From NCBI GenBank assembly GCA_037355855.1, contig CM074760.1, positions 6,936,501 through 7,000,500 on the forward strand: 64,000 nucleotides of DNA, given 5' to 3'. The notes below the pieces were generated by a model that was not told where the DNA came from, did no database searches, and worked only from the letters and a program-made list of their open reading frames with translations. Shown in pieces: positions 13,537-24,730 of the stretch. This DNA comes from Pseudo-nitzschia pungens (Eukaryota > Bacillariophyta > Bacillariophyceae > Bacillariales > Bacillariaceae). Made by a program: the position numbers and the translations under genes. Positions within the stretch are counted from its first letter, which is position 1, and each line of letters opens with the position of its first letter.

Positions 13537-15158
13537 AAATGGATATAATATGATTTGCGTTATCCGTGTCTCTTCAAACAGCAGAGGGTCGAAAATCAGA
13601 ATTCGGCGATGATCCCAAAGAGAATCTCGGCTAGTGAAGCCAGGTTAACGGGGGCGCTGTCTTATTTTGGATTCTGAATAGTACTTTCATAAGTCGAAAC
13701 CTTCCTGTGTTCCTCTACTATCGTGGATTATGAAAATGCTTCCGTTTCGTTCGATCGATCGATCGATCGATCGGCCCTTAGTACATAGCTTTGTGAGCTG
13801 ACAATGAAAATGCCAATTGTATTCAATCAAGACTGAAGAATCGTACCATACAGAGCTCTCGTACTCGTAAGGTTAATTGTATTGTCTACCAGCTGTTGTT
13901 GTTTTGATGTTTTCGTTTCCTAACTCAGCCTTTCAACGCATCACGAGTAGAATCTTCAATCGAGGTAGTCATGACAGCAAGCGGGCGAGCGAGAGAGGCG
14001 AACATCGCTTCACCCCATCATCGTTGACAAAAACTGCCATTTTTAAAATCAACATTGGAGTTGAGGTTTTGGAGATGATTCGTACGGCCCATGCGGTAAG
14101 AATCATATGTACGTCGTCTACGTTTACCTGGGAACCTTTTAGAAAGTAAGTTACCGGCAGGTAGATTTTGATTCCTTCAGATTCGATAAGTTCCGCAAGG
14201 TTACAGTAACCTTAACCTTACCTGGTAAATTAGTGCACAAGTAACAAAAAAAATACTACTACTTCGAAGTAAGCTTAACTTACCTGTAATACGAATAAGT
14301 GCGTAACTTACTCATAATTCAGACGGACTTTACTTGCTGCCTTCAAACAATGTACCAATGAATACCAATGAAAGCACGAAGACCATAGAACCATGCTTAG
14401 GTCTTCCAACTATTGCCTCAATAAAATTCTTGTCACACAAGTAAGCTTACCGTAATTACCATAGTGAGAGGGCCAAGGACTTCGGAGACAAAAATTCAAC
14501 ATCATCTCGGTTGACTCATTACATAAAAACATACTACTTGTACTACGGCAGAAATGCATTGTCTCCTGTCTCCTTCAGATCTAGGTCGCCTAGTCCAGAT
14601 CAAATTGTCATCAACCGGAGCGAAATGTAGCGTTCTCCACTGAGTTGGAACGAGTAGGATTTCTACTTCCGCACCATGACATCAGTTGCGGATAGAAATT
14701 AGTGAAGATAGATATTCCGTACTCTACATCAATCCAAAGTACAGGAGGTCAACAGTGTCATACTGTGAGAGAACCTATCAAACCTCTTGTTCTACAGTAC
14801 GGCTACCTGTACTCACTGACATTCTTTATATACAGCTATTTTCGACATGTATTTTGACAATCTAAACTCAACATTATTTGCTACACTACACCAAAATTTG
14901 CTCCACTGCAGTCATCGTTGACTCGTGCCATAGCAAGATGAGAATTGTCTCCCTTGAGTGAAGAAGTCTTAGTTATAATTTTACAGCCACGGATCACTTG
15001 GCTGTTTTCTCCCGCCCCATCTCCCAATAATCGGGAGATATGATCCCTCAATTTGTATAACACTGTAAACAAAAGGACCGAATGTGTAATCAAAAAGGAT
15101 CCATAGATCCGTTTCGAATCCCTGCCAGGAGCCTTCCGGCCTCTAGTGCACTGATGTT
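13537..15158. other. intergenic region
   Basis: Between the CDF start and the E2F stop. It holds a TCGA microsatellite (13751-13773) and a cluster of TTACAGTAACCTTAACCTTACC-type words at about 14195-14228, with related words to 14330 and near 14440. Coding frames here are short and show no domain. Confidence 0.5.
13751..13773. repeat. (TCGA)n microsatellite
   Basis: About six perfect TCGA units in a non-coding stretch. Confidence 0.9.
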
Positions 15159-17654
15159 CTATCTTCGAGACCCTTGTGGTCCCTTGGATATTTTTGGTCT
15201 GGGTGGCTGCCACCCGTCGTTGTACTCGCGAGCGCTGCTTTCGTTGTGGAGCGAAAGAATGGGGAATTCCTCCGGACTGCCCGTAAGAATGCGATCTCTG
15301 TTGCCCATGGGAGGCGTAAAGCCATGACCCGAAGGAGAACCAAAATGGCTGAGGTGTTGGTTGGGTGACTGGAGAGGCATTGTCAGCAGCTGATTCTGCT
15401 GGCTGGAAGGAGATGGCGGACGCCCCGGAGGCGCTTCCCCGCCGACCGACGCCGTTCTTCCCATTTCGTGGTGATGGTAATGGTGTAAATTGGGACGGAA
15501 TGCCTCCCTGCGGCCACGGTCTGAAGAAGACTGAACTTCGCTTGGTTCACCTTCTCGTTCCATGTGAGACTGTTCGGATCCCTGGTACCGGTGGTCTCGA
15601 TGCCCACTGTAAGCATAATATCCGGGCGGTGACCCATGCCCGTATGCTCCTCCCCAACCAGAATCACCGTGCGGAGGATACGGATGCCGCTCGGATCCAC
15701 TCTCTCCTCCGTGCATCTCGTACATATGATGGTCGGCAGCTCCGTGAGGAGGAGGGCGGTAGGAACCCTGCTGTTGGTCAGTAGGGTCGGTCTTTGCACC
15801 TGCCTTGGAATCATTCTCGCCTTCCGCAGCAGGCTTGGATGATCGCTGAGGTGATGGAGCGCTCTCTTGGTTGGACTCGAACCCAGCAGCATTTCCGGTT
15901 TCACGCGAATCGTCCGGCTTGTCGAATCTGGGTTGCACCACGTACACATTGATTGGTTCTCCCTTGTTGGATGGACTACCTCGATCATCGGGTCCGTTGC
16001 TGTTCAAATACATCTCATATCTTCCCTCGCCATCCTCGGGATTGGGAACCTCCAAGGATGTTCCGGCCGGTGCTCGAATCCCGATGACTGTTTCGGACTT
16101 GTAGGCCGGCATGTTGGTGATGTCTTCGAATTTAACATACATATGTTCCGTAACATTGTCCACTCCATTGGGTAGGTACATGAGTTGTTCCCTCGATGGT
16201 GGTTGCCGCCCGTTGTATACTGCTGCCTGTTCCTTCAAGTACGAGAGGTACTGGTCTACCTTCCGCTCCTCTTCCTTCAGTTTTTGGAGTTTCTTTTTCA
16301 TCTCTTCGAATTCTGCGGAGTTCTGAACGGTCTTTTTTGGATGCTTCACGTCCGATGTGCCTTTTGAGCCCTTCTCCCCGTCGGTAGTTGCGGATTTCTC
16401 CCCCAGCCCTTCTGCTACAACCTGTGCAGCGGTTTCTGGTGGATTTTCGTTCCACGAAACATGGTTTTTCCCCCTTTTTACAAGCAATCCGATCCCCTCC
16501 AACACGTTCTATGGGACGATTTGTTTCGGAGACAATGCAACGATATTGTTAGACGAATCAACCATTGTCAAATCAAATGAAATCAGATCGATCAGATCAA
16601 ATCAGATGAGATCGAAAGGATACAAAACGAAACCAAACGTACCGTAATGTCGTATATCCGGCGCTTCTGTACCCCCAGCTCCGATGCGGCACGGTTCAAA
16701 TCGAGCGAATTTTCGGGCGAGTTCCGCAGAATCTGCACAAATTTTTTCGTGAGCAACCCCAGCGAAGAATCGTATCGAGACGTGTGAGAAATGGGAGTCC
16801 CCGTTCCCGATGTTGGACTTGATCGCGATGATCGAGCGGACGACGCCGAAGCCGGTTCGTCTGCGGCGTGCAGCAATTTGTGAACGAGTTCAAATGCAGC
16901 GAGAAGGGAAAAAAAACGAAAACAAAACGTGAGCTCTGCGCGCGTCGGAATGCAAGCGACAACGGTGCAACTTTCGAAAGCACGTACTCCGTCGGGTGCG
17001 CTTGTTGCTCGGTGTGATGGTGCTGCTCCCCGGTGTCAAGGCCGCCGATCGCTTGGTCTGGGGAGTTGCAAACGCCCCTGCGGTGCTAGCGGCCGCGGCG
17101 GCTGCCTCGGATGGGTGCGGATAGTGGCGGGCATGGGACCCGTGGGGATCGTGGGCGGGCGTAACTGCCGCCGGACCCCCCGGTCTGCGTCCTGGATACC
17201 GGTGCGGAGGAGGGGGGTTCATGCCCGGATACTCCCCTCCACCCGGATGGCCCCGATAATGGTGGTGCGTGTGGTGCGTGTGGTGCGGATGGTGATAGGA
17301 TTGAGGGTGATGGCCCGGATGGAGCGGATGGGACGGCGGTGACGTCGCGGATCCCATTCCGCCGCCTCGCGGTGCACCGTAGGCACCGTGTTGTTGTGGG
17401 TGTCCCCCGTAGTAGGGCGGTTGGTGTTGCTCTCCGGGTGGGGGAGGAGGAGGATACGCGTAGGTGGCCATTTCCGAGTGGTGATATGGATGCTGATGGT
17501 GGTGATGCTGCTGATAATAGCTGGAATAGGCCGAGTGGGGAGTGTGTTGCGTTGGCGTTTCTGGAGGTGCGGCTGGATTCGAAGAGGATGGTGGCTTCGA
17601 TGACGAATGCGGCTTGGATTCTCTTCCACGGGGTAGTGATGTTTGTTCGGACAT
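15159..17654 (-). CDS. E2F-family transcription factor, 3 exons
   Basis: A cell-cycle type DNA-binding factor. Exons in coding order are 17654-16988, 16860-16643 and 16508-15159, joined across GTACGT..CAG and GTACGT..TAG introns; the product has 744 residues. Residues 1-220 are Pro/His/Gly-rich and disordered, with runs such as [12 protein letters not shown]. The winged-helix DNA-binding domain starts at [13 protein letters not shown] (about 251). It contains [10 protein letters not shown], and splicing completes [20 protein letters not shown] coiled-coil dimerisation segment follows ([21 protein letters not shown]), then the marked box ([18 protein letters not shown] ... INVYVVQP). The last 200 residues are low complexity; no clear retinoblastoma-binding motif is seen. 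The upstream Met of the same frame at 17702 is less likely because MSEQTS fits an unstructured N-terminus. It is divergent from the Tudor-like gene. Confidence 0.93.
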
Positions 17655-18866
17655 GTAGTTACAACGATATTTTGGTCGCAAGAAAAGGATTCGAAAATCC
17701 AATTGCTTGCTTGCTGTTCTAGGTTTACACCACCAATGTCAAATGGAAAACGGAATGATGAAAATTCCGATGATAATTTGATCGACCCGAAAACAACCAA
17801 GACACAATCACAAACAAGACAAGTAGGCAGAAAGAGATAGAAGCTAGACCCCTGCAACGCTCATCAATCAATCTGCGGTTTGTTGTGTATGGTATGTTCA
17901 ATCCTTTGATTACAGATTGCTATTGTCGCGACTAGTTGTTAGTCTCTTGTAGCACAGAATTCATAGGCAACTTGGTTGTTTTATTGTGGAGTGATTTGCC
18001 TGCCGCTCGGCTGTCGTTTCTGGCGTGATGCTTACTTATTTTTGCTATGGGGCTGGATCCACTAAAATATGAGTAGTTTTCAAATAGGCGCTCAAATCGA
18101 GTCACAGATTTTGGATTTCTTACGAGCCAACGGAGTTTCAGTCGTAGAATTTTATTCCTAATTTATACAGATTTGAATGTTATATTCAGATCGATTGGAC
18201 TCGTGAACGGACACATACGGGCTAAATCCTTAGCTACATGCCGAAGAATGCAAGAATCAGATTTTTCTAACGGATAGATGACCGCCTAACCTTTAATCGA
18301 TTGAATCGAAAAATTTCACTTTCATGGTTGTGATCGATCATGGAGAGTTACCGGTAATAATTACGTAAGGTTACGAGTAAGATTTAAAAACTTAGTTCGT
18401 ATCGGTCGTAATACTGTAAAAACAAAAAACTGTTTCCGGTATTCCCCCCAACTCTTGGAAACAGGACCAACTCTAACCCCCAAGACACGAACATACTAGA
18501 GTAACCTTTCGGTGTGGAAAGCCGGAGGTCGAAACATGACATGACACATGACACAACGACATGATAATATCATAACACAAGACATTAAAAAAAGGAACGA
18601 CCGGAGTTGATAGAAAGAGGGAGCGGTGAAATTTGTTGGTGAAGCCGCGACAATCAAGATACCGTCACTAGACTGATTGATACGTGCAGCTTGGAATTCG
18701 AGTCATAAACAAAGCACGGTAGGAGGGAAAAGACGGAACCGAATCAATCCAATCATACCGTAGCGACCCGGGAACAAAGTCAACGAAGAACCACCGCTCA
18801 ATTTCTGCCGACGAAATAGTAGCTCCATCTCAATTCCGCAGGACGCACCTTCGTTTCGGTCAAACA
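17655..18866. other. divergent intergenic region (E2F / Tudor-like)
   Basis: 1.2 kb between two divergent genes. CGTAAGGTTACGAGTAAG occurs near 18365 and a stretch of ACATGACA words near 18535-18565. No gene seen. Confidence 0.5.
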
Positions 18867-20227
18867 TTGCTATCCACAAACAAAATGCCGTCTTCGTCGT
18901 TCTTGCCTCCCACCGTTTCGCAGATCTATGCGAGAGTCATGTTCGATCCGCGGCCCACAAAAACAATCATTAGCCAGAAACAACTGGCCTATGCCCTCGG
19001 ATATCCCATGGATTGGAGGGTTGAGAGGACCATAGTCGTGGAAGAGGAGACCAAGAAAAAAATCATCAAGGATCGAATACATGCAGTTGGTGGCAAGAAG
19101 AACCAAACCAAGTACACCTGGTTGCACCACGAGGCGGCCCAGAAGGCCGCTCTCCTGTTCGAAAAGGAGGGAACCCTCGATCCGCGTGCCGTCGAAGGCA
19201 GCGACAACACCGCCGGCAACAACAAGAGCAACGGCGCTCAAAACACCGGGTCCCACTTGTTACCACCAACCGCGCTGTACAAAAAGGGAGACATTGTCAT
19301 GGTCAAGTACGAAGACAAGTGGTGGTCGGCGACCATCACCAAAAAGCCAAAGAAAAAAAACGATGACGACTTCTTTTACAGCGTCATTTACCACGGAGAC
19401 GACGCCACCCAGGACGAGATCGCCGAGGAGGACATCAAACCGGGAGAGGATCCCTCCGAACTGGCCGTGTCCCTCGGATTTGACGCCACCTGGACCGCTA
19501 CCCGCAACGGATCGCGCTTTGTGATCGTTGGACCCTGCGGGACGGTCTTCCAGTCGAAAAAGGCGGCCATCAAGCACTTTCGGGAACTCGCCAGGGCGGC
19601 GGCGGTGGCAACCGGGGGAAGCGGCAGCAGCAGCAAGAAACGCAAGGCCAAGGAGGAGGAAGACGCCGGCGATCCGCCGTGGAGACGCGAGGGGCACGAA
19701 TGGATCGGGAGAAAGGTGCTCTGGACCTTTCAGCACAAGGCCTCTGCCCGGCGGCACATCACCATCGAGCAAACGGGGACTATCGAGGGCTATATCGACG
19801 AAACCGATACCGATAAGGTGCGTAACTCATCAACCGGGCTGTGCTCGCCAGAGTGGTGTTCTCGACCGTCTCACTTCTGAAACGAATCGCTTGCCAGATA
19901 CTGCGTCGTTGTTTGCTTGCTCGATCTTGGATACGATTGTTCTCTCTTTCGTTGCTTACCAATTATTGTTCTTTTTTGTTTTTGCAGGAAGGAAATCCCG
20001 GCTTTCTTTCCGAAAAGACCGGAAAGCCCGCCAATCTGTTTCATGTCGTCTTTGAGGACAATCCTGGTCACCCATACGCGCAATATTTGCTCAGGAACAC
20101 GGACCTTGAAGGATACGAGATCTCGGAATGCCTTCTTCCGGAAGAGGTACCAAAGGCAAAACCACCGAGCAGCAGCGGAGGCGGAGGGAATCCGAGCAAA
20201 TCCTCGAAGAAAAGGAGACGTCGGTAG
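18867..20227 (+). CDS. Tudor-like basic protein, 2 exons, function unknown
   Basis: Exon 1 is 18867-19817 and exon 2 is 19988-20227, joined in phase 0 over a 170-bp intron (GTGCGT..TTTTTGCAG). The product has 396 residues. Around residues 140-195 it has a Tudor/agenet-like stretch: KGDIVMVKYEDKWWSATI, then an aromatic FFYSVIYHGDD and EEDIKPGED. This pattern suits reading methylated residues or chromatin binding, but that is inference. A second segment with WTATRNGSRFVIV and FQSKKAAIKHF follows. Then come a Lys-rich linker (SSSKKRKAK, a possible nuclear signal) and a domain with W-I-G-R-K-V-L-W-T-F that continues into exon 2. The C-terminus ends in a basic tail (KSSKKRRRR). Met1 or Met7 could be the start. 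No specific family is claimed. Confidence 0.8.
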
Positions 20228-21048
20228 ACAATCACAAAGGTACATTTACGACACCGACTTGGATGAAAAATCTTCAAAATAGTAGATCCAAAAATACAAA
20301 AATCGTAAACACTGTAACTAGGGAGGGAAATTCACATGATTGCTGTGCACTTCGTAATTAATACAATCACTAGTGTGCAATACTACTAATATCTGACTTT
20401 ATGGAAGTGTATGGCACTTCGATTGGCGCGAAATAAAGTTGGAGTTTTCAGAAAAGAATTATGTGAGGGATACAAATTTATTACTACTATGTTGGCAGCG
20501 ATGGGGAGTGATTGAATGCAGTCTAAGAGCTACTACTAATGATACCTCCGTGACAAGAAGCCATGACAGGAGAAACACCATAAAGAAGTGAAATTGAACC
20601 GGTGCATGGAAATGACATGAGAAGACAAGCTATGGATGGTTCCCTTCAAAAAGCTACCTCTGCCCTTGGAATTGTCTTCGTTAGAGGTTAGTTTGAAACT
20701 GTATTGCTAAGGATTGATTGGGAACAGCTGAGTTGGTTGAGAAGACACTGAACTCGACATGTTGTTGTCGCTTTGAATAGTCTGGCCGTGAACCGGAGCG
20801 CGCAGCTAGAAAAATAGTTTTGTTCGCGGATGGAATCCAAGGATTCATTCCGGCTTGAAGGATCGTCGCCATTCAAAATCGATGACCGAATTCGGCCGAT
20901 ATCGAAAAACAGAAAACAGAGCTGTCACCCATTCGAAGCAAGCATCAATGGATACGAGGTGGTTCGTACGGTAGCATCTCGATTTTTTCGGTGTATGTTC
21001 TTGCATGTTGATCGTTGGCCCTCATTCATTTCACCGGTAAAATCCCTT
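20228..21048. other. intergenic region (Tudor-like / PRMT)
   Basis: The PRMT frame is open back to 20830 without a stop, so the 5' UTR or a longer N-terminus lies in 20830-21048. No other gene is seen. Confidence 0.5.
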
Positions 21049-22491
21049 ATGCGCCATTTTCGAAGCGTTTCGTACCCGAAGCGTATCGTTTTCCAATTCA
21101 TCGTTGCAGCAGCAACTCTTGTCCTCAGCCAAGCGTTCCATCTTGCACCTCTTCCGTACCTCTCCGGCAGGTGTCAACGACAAATCCATCGAAATTCTCA
21201 TACACCACGCAACACCATGAGCTCTCTAGATACGGGTGAGAACGAACCTAAATTTGCCAACACATCCGGCAATGGAGAAATCCCCTCCTTCAACGGAGAC
21301 GAGCAGGCAAAGGCTACCGATTTTGCCAACTATTTCTGTTCCTATGCCCAACTGTACCACCAAAAGCAAATGCTTGCCGATCACAACCGAATGGCGGCCT
21401 ACCATTCGGCAATTCTGGGGAATTCGGATATTTTCAAGGACAAGATCGTCATGGACGTGGGAACCGGATCTGGAATTTTGTCCGTCTGGGCGGCCCAGGC
21501 CGGTGCCCGAAAGGTTTACGCAATCGAATACACCGACATGGCCAAGCACGCACGGCAGGTCATGAAGGCGAACGGTGTCGAAGACATTGTCACCGTCATC
21601 CAGGGGGCCGTCGAGGACATCAAGCTGCCCATCGAGGAAGACGGCTTGGAATCGGACAGCCCCGATCATCCGGAGCGCGTCGTCGACATTGTGATCAGCG
21701 AATGGATGGGATATTTCCTCTTGAGAGAGAGCATGTTGGATTCGCTCGTTCGGGCCCGCGACAAATACCTGAAACCGGCCACGGGATTGATGTTCCCCTC
21801 CCACTGCACCATGTACGTTGCTCCCGTTCAAGACGAAGAAGAACGGCGGATCAACTGCAGCGATCACGCCGGAGCCATGGCCGACTGGGCCGAATTCCAG
21901 GAGACCACCAAACAAGTCTACGGTGTCGACATGGAAGTCTTGAAAAAAGACTTTGACAAGGAGCAGAGGGACTACTTTTTGTGGAGTAGCCGATGGCGTG
22001 AATTGCCTGCCGAATCGGTCCTCGCGCATCCCAAACCCGTCAAGTTCTACGACATGATGACGTGCACCATCGAAGACTCCAAGGGGATCCATGCGGATGA
22101 AAAACTGAGTTCCTTCGAGTTCTCCGTCGACGGAGACAAAGAGCGTGGGCCGATATCGGCGATTGCCGGGTGGTTTACCTCCGATTTCAAATCGAGGACG
22201 GACGAGGGTGGCAACGACGCTCCCAAGCTGTCGGCGCCGGCGTTTTTGTCGACCGGGCCAGAAAACGGGTACACGCATTGGGGTCAGCAAGTCTTTTACT
22301 TTCCGTCGGGAATTCCCTTGATGAAGGGCCAGACCACCAACCTGAAAGGCACGCTCGAAATGACACGAACCAAAGAGAATGCTCGGCTGTACAATTGCCG
22401 AATCAAGCACACCGCGACGAGAACGGCCAACGGCAGCGGAAATGTCTTGAACAGCAGTGGAGAGACCGAACAAGTGTACATGATTCCGTAA
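21049..22491 (+). CDS. PRMT10-like protein arginine methyltransferase
   Basis: A type I-like arginine methyltransferase using S-adenosylmethionine. Numbered from Met 21217 (424 residues), it shows NYFCSYAQLYHQKQML (38-53), motif I VMDVGTGSGILS (78-89), the acidic residue after it (Glu104) and the double-E loop SEWMGYFLLRES with Glu162 and Glu171. GAMADW, YGVDM and a THWGQQVFYF loop near the C-terminus follow. The YFC.Y..LYHQK and GAMADW features match plant PRMT10 more than PRMT1. From Met 21049 there are 56 extra residues: a basic start, a hydrophobic FIVAAATLVLS segment and Q-A-F-H-L-A-P, which looks like a diatom plastid presequence. I use 21049 as start for that reason; 20830 (553 residues) and 21217 are alternatives. 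No intron. Confidence 0.9.
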   Translation: MRHFRSVSYPKRIVFQFIVAAATLVLSQAFHLAPLPYLSGRCQRQIHRNSHTPRNTMSSLDTGENEPKFANTSGNGEIPSFNGDEQAKATDFANYFCSYAQLYHQKQMLADHNRMAAYHSAILGNSDIFKDKIVMDVGTGSGILSVWAAQAGARKVYAIEYTDMAKHARQVMKANGVEDIVTVIQGAVEDIKLPIEEDGLESDSPDHPERVVDIVISEWMGYFLLRESMLDSLVRARDKYLKPATGLMFPSHCTMYVAPVQDEEERRINCSDHAGAMADWAEFQETTKQVYGVDMEVLKKDFDKEQRDYFLWSSRWRELPAESVLAHPKPVKFYDMMTCTIEDSKGIHADEKLSSFEFSVDGDKERGPISAIAGWFTSDFKSRTDEGGNDAPKLSAPAFLSTGPENGYTHWGQQVFYFPSGIPLMKGQTTNLKGTLEMTRTKENARLYNCRIKHTATRTANGSGNVLNSSGETEQVYMIP

Positions 22492-23197
22492 CTCGGCAGC
22501 CGCGGCATTCGAAGCAAAGGAGCACACACTAATACACAACACAGAACTTAGCGACATCACACTCATTTTTATGTCCATATAAAGCACACACTGCGCACAT
22601 AAGCGATCAAATTGCTTCACGATGAAATAAAATAAAACAAAACGAAAAGGACAGAAGCCAGCATGGCTGTGCGGTAGAATGCCCGGATCTCTACATTCAT
22701 TCCGTCATGCATTGTTTGCGTTTGCTTTCTAAAATATTGAAAATTTCGTTCGTTCGAAACATCGTTACGCGGGTTCATCGCTACACGGGTATCGACGCGA
22801 ACAGAGAATTTAGAAAAAGAACGCCCGGACCTTTCATTCATCGCTTGGAGGAGTGCAAGACCTCCGCAATTTTTTTGGGGGGGGAATGGTGCGGATTAGA
22901 CACGAACGATTGGGGCAAAGAATCCATCAATCAAAGGGTTGTTGATTTGGAGCACCGCTCGAGAGGGACATGGCTGGTTTTCGCTTCTTCGTCACGGGGA
23001 ACACACCCGGTTCATCCGGAGCGCAGCCAAATTCCGGCAATCCATTGATAGCGAACGAAGGCATCGTGCTTCGTATGGGTTGGGTCGCGCTTTGGAATGC
23101 ATTACTCGTTTCGTTTCGATTCCGGAACGCGCTTGCCCGCACAAGATGTCTTCCGATTCACTCGCTCGCTCGCTCACTCGCTTCCGCATGCAACTCG
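22492..23197. other. convergent intergenic region
   Basis: Lies between the stop codons of two convergent genes. A G-run (GGGGGGGG, about 22877-22884) is the only obvious feature. Confidence 0.45.
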
Positions 23198-24466
23198 CTA
23201 GACAATTCCGGACTCATCTGCGTCCACGTCCGCGTCCGCGTCCACGTCCACGCCTTGTCGCTTCAAGAGCTCGACGTGAAACGGTTGGTTGGAGGGGACT
23301 GCGTTTTGGTGGAACAACCAAACCCCGTTTCGGTCGTGAAATTCTTTCTTGGCGAGGTCCACGCTCGGGACGGCGCGAGAGATGCTCGTGGAATAGGCCC
23401 TCAGATACTCCCGAACCTCGTCTCGATCCACGATTCGTCTCGTTGGGTCTCGTTGGTCGACGCAGTAGTCGTTGTCGTCGTCGTCGTCGCCGTCGTCGTC
23501 ATCGCTGTCGTTGTTGTTTGCATTGTTGTTGTTTGTTGCGTCGGTCTCGTCCAGCGACAACAATTCCCGCAGGGACGGAAGCAGCTCTTCCACGAGTCGA
23601 TTCAGATCGGCCTGTCGCAACTCGTGGACCTGGCCCACCGTCAGCGGCGACGAAGAAGAAGACGAAGAACTACACCGCTGCTGCTGCTGCTGCTGCTGCT
23701 GCTTTTCTCCACAATCGTGGTTGTGGCACAACAACCAGAGGCACGAGGCCCAGATCAGTTTCCGTCCCGAGTAGGCCTTGAGGGCCCGAAAGGACCCTAC
23801 GATCTCCGTCCGAATCCCGTTCGCCTCCAGGACGGCCGAAGCGGTCTCGGCGTGGTGTCCGTACACATAGGTGGGCGGGGATGTCAGGGGATCGGTGTTG
23901 ACCTGGATCTCGGACCGTGTCGAATAGGAATCGGCCGGTGTTGCTGACTTGTCCTTGTCGTCGTCCTTGTCGTCCTTGCCGTCGTTGTTGGATTTCCACT
24001 GGTTCTTGTAGAGGACGGAAAAGTGCGGGACCAGAACGGTGCACTCCTCGAAGCGGTCGTCGATGGGCAGGCCCGCGTTTCCGACAAAGACCAGATCTCG
24101 TCGCCGTTCCTCGGGGGTTGCCTCGTAGATTTCAACGTAGGCCTCGCTGGGAGTAGCAACGTAAATGGGCGTCCCCGGATCGCTTTGGCTGCCGGGTGCT
24201 GTGCCCCGCGGACAGGGAATCGCGGGCGAGAAAGCCGCGGACGACCCCGGCTGCTTTTGGAGCCAAAAGGTTCCGATCCGGCCGTTTGCGCCCACCACTT
24301 CCGACGCGTACTCGTTTCTCACGGTGCGACCCGTCGTGGTCGACTGCGACGACGACGACGACGAAGACGACGAGGAGGAGGAGGAGGTCGATGCCCGGAG
24401 CGCAATCGCTGGAACCAGGTAAACGACGAAGAGAAAGAGCGCGATTCTTTCTGGAAGGTGGACCAT
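23198..24466 (-). CDS. secretory-pathway Rossmann-like protein, unknown
   Basis: A 422-residue protein beginning with a signal peptide (ALFLFVVYLVPAIALRA). A 14-Ser run follows. Near residue 60 comes E-V-V-G-A-N-G-R-I-G-T-F, a G-x2-G-x2-G nucleotide-binding turn after a predicted beta strand. Further on, I-Y-V-A-T-P ... A-T-P-E-E-R-R-R-D-L-V-F-V-G-N-A-G resembles the second half of a 6-phosphogluconate or ketopantoate reductase type NAD(P)-binding fold. An enzyme role is only inferred. Homopeptides interrupt it: Asp/Lys-rich about residues 170-185, Gln8, Ser8 and an Asp/Asn stretch; these are microsatellites in the DNA. The C-terminus is V-D-V-D-A-D repeats. The frame is open upstream through the tRNA gene; I chose Met 24466 because the signal peptide follows at once. 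The location after the ER is not clear. Confidence 0.75.
   Translation of the reverse strand: MVHLPERIALFLFVVYLVPAIALRASTSSSSSSSSSSSSSQSTTTGRTVRNEYASEVVGANGRIGTFWLQKQPGSSAAFSPAIPCPRGTAPGSQSDPGTPIYVATPSEAYVEIYEATPEERRRDLVFVGNAGLPIDDRFEECTVLVPHFSVLYKNQWKSNNDGKDDKDDDKDKSATPADSYSTRSEIQVNTDPLTSPPTYVYGHHAETASAVLEANGIRTEIVGSFRALKAYSGRKLIWASCLWLLCHNHDCGEKQQQQQQQQRCSSSSSSSSPLTVGQVHELRQADLNRLVEELLPSLRELLSLDETDATNNNNANNNDSDDDDGDDDDDNDYCVDQRDPTRRIVDRDEVREYLRAYSTSISRAVPSVDLAKKEFHDRNGVWLFHQNAVPSNQPFHVELLKRQGVDVDADADVDADESGIV
23674..23705. repeat. CTG/CAG trinucleotide run (Gln codons on -)
   Basis: A perfect run of CTG units on + encodes the Gln8 tract of the minus-strand gene. GTC/GTT-rich runs at 23466-23535 encode Asp/Asn tracts, and GACGAC at 24346-24372 encodes Ser on the minus strand. 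Confidence 0.85.
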
Positions 24467-24644
24467 GTCGTCGTATCTACAGTCCGCTTTCGGCAACAGT
24501 GGAAGTCCAAATTTCCACAGTGAAGGGCGACATGAAATTGCTTGTGATGATCGATGTACCGGTATGCTGAATGGTGTGGGCGTGCAAGAACGTCGAGGAG
24601 TCGCAAAAGGTGATGATCCACCCAGACGAAGAACACAATCAATC

Positions 24645-24649
24645 AAAAA
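24645..24649 (-). terminator. RNA polymerase III T-run terminator
   Basis: On the minus strand five T residues occur 8 nt after the tRNA-Phe discriminator base, as expected for Pol III termination. Confidence 0.7.
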
Positions 24650-24657
24650 CAAAGCAT

Positions 24658-24681
24658 TGCCTTGAGTGTGAATCGAACACA

Positions 24682-24725
<44 letters not shown>

Positions 24726-24730
24726 AAGGC
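24658..24730 (-). tRNA. tRNA-Phe (GAA)
   Basis: Read on the minus strand this folds as a 73-nt cloverleaf including the discriminator A. The acceptor stem is GCCTTGA/TCAAGGC (fully paired). The D arm is GCTC-AGTTGGGA-GAGC and the anticodon stem TCAGA/TCTGA, with loop CTGAAGA giving anticodon GAA. The T arm is CTGTG-TTCGATT-CACAC, with one C.C mismatch at its base. The A box (TAGCTCAGTTGG) and B box (TGTTCGATTCA) are in place. There is no intron and no encoded CCA. It sits 191 bp upstream of the Rossmann-like gene on the same strand. Confidence 0.96.

Noticed and set aside
21226..22620. 464-codon minus frame over the PRMT gene
   Set aside because: Mirror of a high-GC real gene, no motif; the same applies to 54950-56674 (-) and 44714-46261 (+).
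22970..23947. 325-codon plus frame over the Rossmann-like gene
   Set aside because: Runs of Val and Arg come from reading the microsatellites in another frame; no signal or domain of its own.
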